This document shows positions 56,672 through 64,000 of a DNA stretch of 64,000 nt, in pieces; the stretch's first letter is position 1, and the number at the start of each line of letters is the position of its first letter. The position numbers were made by a program, and so were the translations under genes. The DNA comes from Pleurodeles waltl (lineage: Eukaryota > Chordata > Amphibia > Caudata > Salamandridae). The notes below the pieces were generated by a model. It was not told where the DNA came from, made no database searches, and saw only the letters and a program-made list of their open reading frames with translations. The stretch is from the NCBI RefSeq assembly GCF_031143425.1, contig NC_090443.1:1058206423-1058270422 (forward strand), given 5' to 3'.

Positions 56672-59600
56672 TGTAGGAGGCTGGCCTGGCTTGTAGTGGG
56701 TACCAAGGGGTACTTACACTTTGTACCAGGTCCAGTTATCCCTTATTAGTGTAGAAGAGGTGTCTAGCAGCTTAGGCTGATAGAAAAGGGTAGCTTAGCA
56801 GAGCAGCTTAGGCTGAACTAGGAGACATGCAAAGCTCCTACTATACCACTGGTGTCATATGCATAATATCATAAGAAAACACAATACACAGATATACTAA
56901 AAATAAAGGTACTTTATTTTTATGACAATATGCCAAAAGTATCTCAGTGAGTACCCTCAGTATGAGGATAGCAAATATACACAAGATATATGTACACAAT
57001 ACCAAAAATATGCAGTAATAGCAATAGAAAGCAATGCAAGCAATGTACAGTCACAATAGATTGCAATGAGAGCACATAGGTATAGGGGCAACACAAACTA
57101 TATACTCCAAAAGTGGAATGCGAACCACGAATGGACCCCAAACCTATGTGAGTTTGTAGAGGGTCGCTGGGACTGTAAGAAAACAGTGAGGGTTAAAAAA
57201 AAGCCCACCCCAAGACCCTGACAAGTAGGTGTAAAGTACACCTAAGTTCCCCAGAGAGCCCAGAAGTCGTGATGGGGGAATTCTGCAAGAAAGAACAACA
57301 CCAGCAATGCAACCAAAGTGGATTTTCGGATGACAGTACCTGTGGAACAAGGGGACCAAGTCCAAGAGTCGCGACAAAGTCGAGATTGGGCAGATGCCTA
57401 GGAAATGCCAGCTGAAGGTGCAAAGAAGCTGCCACCGAAAGGTAGAAGCTGTGGATTCTGCAAAAACGAAGAGGACTAGGAACTTCCCCTTTGGAGGATG
57501 GATGTCCCACGTCGTGAAGAAGCTTGCAGAGGTGTTTCCACGCAGAAAGACCGCAAACAAGCCTTGCTAGCTGCAAGGGTCGTGGTTAGGGTTTTTGGAT
57601 GCTGCTGTGGCCCAGGAGGGACCAGGATGTCGTCAATTGCGTGAGGAGACAGAGGGGGCATCCAGTAAGACAAGGAGCCCTCTCAGAAGCAGGCAGCACC
57701 CACAGAAGTGCCGGAACAGGCACTACGAAGAAGAGTGAACTGGAGCTCACCTGAAGTCACAAAAGAAGATCCCACGACGCCGGAGGACAACTCAGGAGGT
57801 TGTGCACTGCAGGTTAGAGTGTAGGGGACCCATGCTTGGCTGTGCACAAAGGAAATCCTGGAAGAGTGCACAGGAGCCGGAGCAGCTGCAAACCACGCGG
57901 TATCCAGCAATGCAGTCTAGCGTGGGGAGGCAAGGACTTACCTCCACCAAACTTAGACTGAAGAGTCACTGGACTGTGGGAGTCACTTGGACAGAGTTGC
58001 TGAGTTCCAGGGACCACGCTCGTTGTGCTGAGAGGGTACCCAGAGGACCGGTAATGCAGTCTTTTGTTGCCTGCGGTTGCAGGGGGAAGATTCCGTCGTC
58101 CCACGGGAGATTTCTTCGGAGCTTCTAGTGCAGAGAGGAGGCAGACTATCCCCACAGCATGCACCACTGGGAAAACAGTCGAGAAGGCGGTAGGATCAGT
58201 GATACAAGGTTGCAGTAGTCGTCTTTGCTACTTTGTTGCGGTTTTGCAGGAGTCCTGAGGAGTCAGCGGTCGATTCCGTGGCAGAAGGTGAAGAAAGAGA
58301 TGCAGAGGAACTCTGATGAGCTCTTGCATTCGTTATCTAAAGAATTCCCCAAAGCAGAGACCCTAAATAGCCAGAAAAGGAGGTTTGGCTACTTAGGAAG
58401 GAGGATAGGCTAGCAACACAGGTAAGAGCCTATCAGAAGGAGTCTCTGATGTCACCTGCTGGCCCTGGCCACTCAGAGCAGTCCAGTGTGCCAGCAGCAC
58501 CTCTGTTTCCAAGATGGCAGAGGTCTGGAGCCCACTGGAGGAGCTCTGGGCACCTCCCCTGGGAGGTGCAGGTCAGGGGAGTGGACATTCCCCTTTCCTT
58601 TGTCCAGTTTCGCGCCAGAGCAGGGCTGGGGGATCCCTGAACTGGTGTAGACTGGCTTTTGCAGAGATGGGCACCATCTGTGCCCATCAAAGCATTTCCA
58701 GAGGCTGGGGGAGGCTACTCCTCCCCAGCCCTGACACCTTTTTCCAAAGGGAGAGGGTGTAACACCCTCTCTCTGAGGAAGTCCTTTGTTCTGCCTTCCT
58801 GGGCCAAGCCTGACTGGACCCCAGGAGGGCAGAAACCTGTCTGAGGGGTTGGCAGCAGCAGCAGCTGCAGTGAAACCCCAGGAAAGGCAGTTTGGCAGTA
58901 CCCGGTTCTGTGCTAGAGACCCGGTGGATCATGGAATTGTCTCCCCAATGCCAGGATGGCATTGGGGTGGCAATTCCATGATCTTAGACATGTTACATGG
59001 CCATGTTCGGAGTTACCATTGTGATGCTATACATAGGTAGTGACCTATGTATAGTGCACGCGTGTAATGGTGTCCCCGCACTCACAAAGTCCGGGGGATT
59101 TGCCCTGAACGATGTGGGGGCAACTTGGCTAGTGCCAGGGTGCCCACACACTAAGTAACTTAGCACCCAACCTTTACCAGGTAAAGGTTAGACATATAGG
59201 TTACTTATAAGTTACTTAAGTGCAGTGGTAAATGGCTGTGAAATAACGTGGACGTTATTTCACTCAGGCTGCAGTGGCAGGCCTGTGTAAGAATTGTCAG
59301 AGCTCCCTATGGGTGGCAAAAGAAATGCTGCAGCCCATAGGGATCTCCTGGAACCCCAATACCCTGGGTATCTCAGTACCATATACTAGGGAATTGTAAG
59401 GGTGTTCGAGTATGCCAATGTGAATTGGTGAAATTGGTCACTAGCCTGTTAGTGACAATTTGGAAAGCAAAGAGAGAGCATAACCACTGAGGTTCTGGTT
59501 AGCAGAGACTCAGTGAGACAGTTAGGCATCACACAGGGATCACATACATATAGGCCACAAACTTATGAGCACTGGGGTCCTGGCTAGCAGGGTCCCAGTG

Positions 59601-59756
59601 ACACATAACAAACATACTGAAAACATAGGGTTTTCACTCTGAGCACTGGGTCCTGGCTGGCAGGATCCCAGTGAGACAATGAAAACACCCTGACATACAC
59701 TCACAAACAGGCCAAAAGTGGGGGTAACAAGGCTAGAAAGAGGCTACTTTCTCACA
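56672..59756 (-). mobile_element. Gypsy-type LTR (3.085 kb), minus orientation
   Basis: This is a full LTR running from the complement of ...CCTCCTACA (56672) to the complement of TGTGAGAAAG (59756). It has the same landmarks as 31264-34335: poly(A) hairpin near 56900, splice donor near 57941-57952 (complement), and U3 palindromes at about 58945-59270. The left target base run GAGAC (56667-56671) recurs only after 59902, not after 59756, so the insertion includes the extra segment 59757-59902. Confidence 0.8.
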
Positions 59757-59902
59757 CATCACCACTTAGACAATAAAGTCTCAACTGGCCAAGGTTAGCC
59801 TTATTGTCCTTCGTTTTGGGGGGGGGGGGGGTTGTGTGAGAAAGTAGCCTCTTTCTTGCCTTGTTACCCCCACGTTTGTGAGAAAGAGGCTACTTTCTCA
59901 CA
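59757..59902. mobile_element. Aberrant inverted terminus of the gypsy insertion
   Basis: In plus orientation this holds the last part of a gypsy interior (ATCACCACTTAGACAA and GGTTAGCCTTATTG, compare 37264-37320), then the G run and the first roughly 37 bases of an LTR (TGTGAGAAAGTAGCC at 59835). It then flips to a minus-oriented LTR start (AAAGAGGCTACTTTCTCACA, ending 59902). GAGAC follows at 59903-59907, matching 56667-56671. So one LTR end is joined to an internal site in inverted order within a single insertion. This is what autointegration or template switching would give. Confidence 0.65.
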
Positions 59903-59907
59903 GAGAC

Positions 59908-61687
59908 TATACTCCATTAGGAGGTAAGTAATATACACAGTTTATACACTAGAATACAGAAATAGCTGTAAGAACAGTTAGAAAACAGTGCAAATAGTGA
60001 AAATCACAATAGGTTGCAAGGGGTCTGGGGAACACAAACCATATTCTTAAATAGTGGAATGCGAAAGTCGGTTTCCCACCTTGGCAAGTGTAATGTGTAG
60101 AGGGGCACTGGGAGTGTAACAAAACTCAAAAGGTAAGTAATAGAACCCACCCCAGAGCCCAGGAAGACAGGAGTAAATCACAGTAAGTTTCCTAGAACAC
60201 ACAAGAAGTTGTGATAGAAGATAATACAAGAACCGGAAGAGACTGCAAGACACCAACAGTGAATTCCTGGACCTGAAGACCAGTGGAAGAAGGGGACCAA
60301 GTCCAAGAAGCACTGAAGAGTCCATGGAGAACAGGAGCCCCTGCTAACCTGGATGAAGGTGCAAAAGAAGAACCAGTGGTGAAGAACAGCAGTCAGTACT
60401 GCACCCAAGAAGACGGATGTGGGTTCCTGGTTGGTGCAGATGATGTCCCACGCCGGACGGATGACTGCAGTCTGGTTTGCGTCACTGGGTTCCGCAAACA
60501 AGCCTTGACACACACAAAGCATGCGGTTAGTGGAAAATGGCGCTGCCCGGGACCAGGAGGGACATGGTGGCCTCTACCCAGGACAGAGAGACAGAGGGGG
60601 CTCTCAGCAACTCAGAAAGCCCTCAGAAGACCAGGCAGTGCACACAGGAGTCCCCCAGCATGGTGGCAAGGAAGGTGCATATGGAGGCCGACGCAGCACA
60701 ACACAAAGGGATCCCATACCGCCAGAGAACAACTGAGTAAGCTGTGCGTTGAAGGATAGAGTGCTGGGGGGCTAAGCTGTGCTGTGCACGGAGAACTTTG
60801 AGGAAGGACTACACAAGCTTTGGCAACTGCAAACCACACTGTGCATGGGGGTATACTGTCTTGTGTGTGGAGGCAAGCTCTTACCTCCACCGAAGATGGA
60901 CAGCTGGACCTTGGGACTGTCGAGGTCACTTTAGTCCACCACTCGTGTTGCTGGATCTAAGCTTGTCATCAGGAGAGGGGACCCATGCCACCGTTCATCG
61001 CTGCAGAGGGGTGCCTGCTGAAGCAGGGAAGTAACTCCTTCACTTCAAGGGAGATTTCTTTGCTAGAGGCTGAAGACAGGCAGTCCTCGAAGGATGCACA
61101 ACCTGGAAACAGTTGCAGTTGCTGGCTGAAGCTGAAGATACATTGTCGCAGAAGTCATCTTTGGTTCTTTGTTGCAGTTTGTAGAGTTCCTGGAGGGTCC
61201 CGATGCAGTTTCATCGATAGAAAATGAAGTAAAGGATGCCGAGGATTCCTGCTGGAGTCTTGCAATCCGAATCTGAGGAAACACCCAGGAGAGGGACTCT
61301 GAATAGCCATGAAAGAGGGTCTGATCAGCTGCACAGGTAAGCACCTATCAGGGGAGGGCTCCAAAGTCACCTGCTGGCACTGGCCACTTGGAATCCAAGA
61401 TGGCAAAACCCAGGGACACTCTGGAGGAGCTCTGGACAGCACCCCTGGGATGGTGATGGACAGGGGAGTGGTCACTCCCCTTTCCTTTGTCCAGTTTCAC
61501 GCCAGAGCAGGGAATGGGGGTCCCTGAGCCGATGTAGATTGGATTATGCAAGGAGGGCACGATCTGTGCCCTTCAAAGCATTTCCAGAGGTTACCTTTGT
61601 GAACCTGGACATAGGTTTCGATCTATGTCCAGTGCATGTGTAAAATGGCATCCCCGCACTCACGAAGTTGGGGAGAAATATCCTGAA
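59908..61687 (-). mobile_element. Older gypsy-type LTR F, main part
   Basis: A diverged relative of the 3-kb LTR in minus orientation. Shared blocks include GTGGAATGCGAA near 60054, the splice-donor complement near 60870-60885, GTCACCTGCTGGC near 61367, AGTTTCACGCCAGAGCAGGG near 61494, and CCCCGCACTCACGAAGT near 61652. It breaks off at CCTGAACAAAGTGGGG (61687), where another LTR begins. Frames such as 60283-60759 lie within the LTR and have no domain. Confidence 0.65.
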
Positions 61688-61844
61688 CAAAGTGGGGTGT
61701 AGGAAAGTACCATCTTACCTGGCATGTTACCCCCATTTTTCACTGTATATATGTTGTTTTAGTTGTATGTGTCACTGGGACCCTGCCAGCCAGGGCCCCA
61801 GTGCTCATAAGTGTGCCTGACTGTGTTACCTGTGTAGTGACTAA
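61688..61844 (+). mobile_element. Start of a third LTR subfamily (TGTAGGAAAG)
   Basis: It begins TGTAGGAAAGTACCATC and shares the GTTACCCCCA, GTCACTGGGACCCTGC and CCCAGTGCTCATAAGT blocks with 31264-31460, so it is a related but distinct LTR in plus orientation. It is cut at TAA (61842-61844) by the Harbinger-like element. Its remainder must lie outside the window. Confidence 0.7.
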
Positions 61845-62173
61845 GGGGGTCATTCTAACCCTGGCGGTCGGTGATAAAGCGGCGGCCAATCCGCCAACAG
61901 GCCGGCGGTCCAAAAAATGCAATTCTGACCCTGACGGGAACCGCCAACACAGGCCGCCGCTTTAACACTCCGACCGCCACGGCGGAAAAAACAAACAGCG
62001 CGGCGGTCACCGCCAACAGACAGGCGGCAGACAATGTACCGCCCACCCTATCACGACCCACCAATCCGCCACCTTTTCCGGGGCGGGAGCACCGCCGATA
62101 AAAACACGGCAGAAACAGACATTTTCAATGGAAAACGCTCACCTCGAGACACACCACGCGGAATCCGGACAGC

Positions 62174-62256
62174 ATGGAACCCGAATTGAACATCATACCT
62201 GCTCTCGTCTACCTGCTCATCTACCACGAGTACGAACTCCGACGCAGACGTCAACG
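62174..62256 (+). CDS. Possible first exon of Harbinger-type transposase
   Basis: ATG at 62174 opens a 27-codon frame that starts with acidic and hydrophobic residues (MEPELNIIPALVYLLI) and ends in an Arg-rich run (ELRRRRQ). It is followed directly by a strong donor, GTGAGTAC, at 62257. Without splicing the frame stops at once. HARBI1-type transposases often begin with a short hydrophobic segment ending in an Arg-rich stretch before an intron. That is family knowledge and the match is only in style. No DDE exon is visible before the window ends. Confidence 0.35.
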
Positions 62257-62740
62257 GTGAGTACTGCACCTACGACACACGGGAGGGGGGAGGACGAAAG
62301 GTTACGGGCACACACATATGCGACCCCCCCAATATGTACACACCAATGCAGAGCAACAAGTCACAGTGACACCACCCAAACACCTGTAAAAAATACAATG
62401 ACACAACCAAATTTAGAATAAATATTTATGTACAAAAAATTCTCCTGAAAATTATTGACCAACCGTGATAAATATTTACAAAAAAAATAAATATATACAC
62501 ATCAGTGTATAACTGAAGTAACAAGTCCTGCACATCCTACGAATCTAACATGTCCGTGGGCCAATGTTTTGCGAAACAAGGGCAAAGCCCACACAGGAGA
62601 CCTGAGTCCTTTGGAGAGAACACTGCAGGGGCATCAGATGTTAAAACTACAGGCACCGAAGGGGGAAGGGAAGGGGGTGGCACCACAGCCACATGAGTCC
62701 ACGACGCCAGATCCACGAGGAGCCACCATGGCCACTGCAC

Positions 62741-62966
62741 CATCCTGGGGAGTGCAAAGCCACAGTCTCTCAAGTCTCTACAGTGGGTGGGCTGCCCACT
62801 GTTCAATCCTGGGGAGTGCAAAGCCACAGTCTCTCAATGTCTCTTCAGTGGGTGGGCTGCCCACTGTACCATCCTGGGGAGTGCAAAGCCACAGTCTCTC
62901 AAGTCTCTACAGTGGGTGGGCTGCCCATTGTACCATCCTGGGGAGTGCAAAGCCACAGTCCATCAG
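62741..62966. repeat. ~62-bp minisatellite inside the Harbinger-like element
   Basis: Four units share CCATCCTGGGGAGTGCAAAG, CCACAGTCTCTCAA and CAGTGGGTGGGCTGCCCA. Frames 62569-63150 and 62537-62827 translate this array. Confidence 0.85.
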
Positions 62967-63038
62967 GTGGATGACAGTCTCCACTGGTCAAGGAGGAGGC
63001 ATGGTGGGCACAGTGAACCATAAACAGTGCCTGAGACG

Positions 63039-64000
63039 GCGGTTCCCAGCGGAGCGGTGCTTGACAGGAAGGGCCCAGCGGAGCGGTGCTTGCAGGAAGG
63101 GCCCAGCGGAGCGGTGCTTGAGAAGAAGGGCCCAGCGGAGCGGTGCTTGACAGGAAGGGCCCAGCGGAGCGGTGCATGAGAAGAAGGGCCCAGCGGAGCG
63201 GTGCTTGAGAAGATGGGCCCAGCGGAGCGGTGCTTGAGAAGAAGGGCCCAGCGGAGCAGTGCTTGCAGGAAGGGCCCTGTTCAGCGGTGCTTGAGATGAA
63301 GGTCCCAGCGGAGCGGTGCTTGAGATGAAGGGCCCTGTTCAGCGGTGCTTGACAGGAAGGGCCCAGTGGAGCGGTGCTTGAGATGAAGGGCCCTGTTCAG
63401 CGGTGCTTGAGATGAAGGGCCCAGCGGAGCGGTGCTTGAGATGAAGGGCCCTGTTCAGCGATGCTTGACAGGAAGGGCCCAGCGGAGCGGTGCTTGAGAT
63501 GAAGGGCCCAGCGGAGCGGTGCTTGAGAAGAAGGGCCCAGCGGAGCTTGAGAAGAAGGGCCCAGCGGAGCGGTGCTTGCAGGAAGGGCCCTGTTCAGCGG
63601 TGCTTGAGAAGAAGGGCCCAGTGGAGCGGTGCTTGAGAAGAAGGGCCCAGCGGAGCGGTGCTTGAGAAGAAGGGCCCAGCGGAGCGGTGCTTGCAGGAAG
63701 GGCCCTGTTCAGCGGTGCTTGAGATGAAGGGCCCAGCGGAGCGGTGCTTGAGATGAAGGGCCCTGTTCAGCGGTGCTTGACAGGAAGGGCCCAGTGGAGC
63801 GGTGCTTGAGATGAAGGGCCCTGTTCAGAGGTGCTTGAGATGAAGGGCCAAGCGGAGCGGTGCTTGAGATGAAGGGCCCTGTTCAGCGATGCTTGACAGG
63901 AAGGGCCCAGCGGAGCGGTGCTTGAGATGAAGGGCCCTGTTCAGCGGTGCTTGACAGGAAGGGCCCAGCGGAGCGGTGCTTGAGATGAAAGGCCCAGCGG
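63039..64000. repeat. ~28-bp minisatellite with two unit types
   Basis: More than thirty units of 27-29 bases run to the window edge. Type one has GGGCCCAGCGGAGCGGTGCT, type two has GGGCCCTGTTCAGCGGTGCT. Both are followed by TGAGA(A/T)GAA or TGACAGGAA or TGCAGGAA. The two types are interspersed in small blocks, suggesting repeated local duplication. Confidence 0.9.

Larger units (their letters stand above)
61845..64000 (+). mobile_element. Harbinger-like element, left part (runs off window)
   Basis: It starts GGGGGTCATTCTAACCC, the same terminus as 14170-14799, directly after TAA in the interrupted LTR. GGCGGT-type palindromes fill 61860-62050 (for example GCCGCC/GGCGGC stems). A possible transposase first exon lies at 62174-62256. 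The right terminus is not reached, so the element is longer than 2.1 kb. Confidence 0.6.

Noticed and set aside
62569..63150. 193-codon plus-strand frame in the Harbinger-like element
   Set aside because: It consists mainly of translated minisatellite units and is not transposase-like.

Overview
The window looks like intergenic DNA from a giant-genome salamander, most likely a newt such as Pleurodeles. I infer this from the element mix: L2/CR1-type LINE tails ending in an ATTG microsatellite, kilobase-scale LTRs, PIF/Harbinger-like elements made of chained hairpins, a Penelope-like element, and long tandem repeats. The species call is inference. I found no host protein-coding exon, tRNA, rRNA or CRISPR array. 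All recognisable coding sequence belongs to transposable elements and most of it is broken.

Layout. 1-1090: 3' end of an L2/CR1-type LINE. 3411-7706: a solo LTR of a TGTTAGA...TCTAACA family (5-bp duplication CCCAG) split by a second copy. 9303-11446: a 30-bp minisatellite, a CTTTC microsatellite, a LINE tail and a 47-bp minisatellite. 11727-13385: an inverted pair of related MITE-like elements. 14170-14799: an element built from about a dozen consecutive perfect hairpins. 17410-21640: a 62-bp satellite interrupted by a LINE fragment. 21791-22967: an 83-bp satellite. 24681-25515: a TG-rich minisatellite. 27190-28732: an LTR fragment and a TG-rich tract holding a second hairpin-chain element with a TAT duplication.

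29813-41206 is a 2.2-kb solo LTR (duplication CGCAC) into which a complete 9.16-kb Ty3/gypsy-type element inserted (31264-40422, duplication CCAAC). Its LTRs are about 3.07 and 3.09 kb, longer than the 3.0-kb interior. The interior encodes a SCAN-like/Gmr1-type Gag, a zinc knuckle and an aspartic protease, but no reverse transcriptase or integrase, so it is non-autonomous.

42296-44316 is a three-fold tandem TG-rich block, one copy carrying a Harbinger-like insertion. 45727-55471 is another solo LTR carrying two insertions: a Harbinger-like element (46547-47571) and a 6.6-kb Penelope-like element (47829-54433). The latter has an RT/GIY-YIG coding region between two 2,061-bp inverted arms of equal length, each with a hammerhead-ribozyme-like motif, and a 16-bp target duplication. 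56065-61844 is a further stack of nested LTRs, including a gypsy LTR insertion with an abnormal inverted terminus that resembles an autointegration product. 61845-64000 is the start of a Harbinger-like element with a possible transposase first exon and two internal minisatellites.

The features do not form a host pathway. They record successive insertions: minisatellites were hit by TGTTAGA-family LTRs, and those were hit by gypsy, Harbinger-like and Penelope-like elements.
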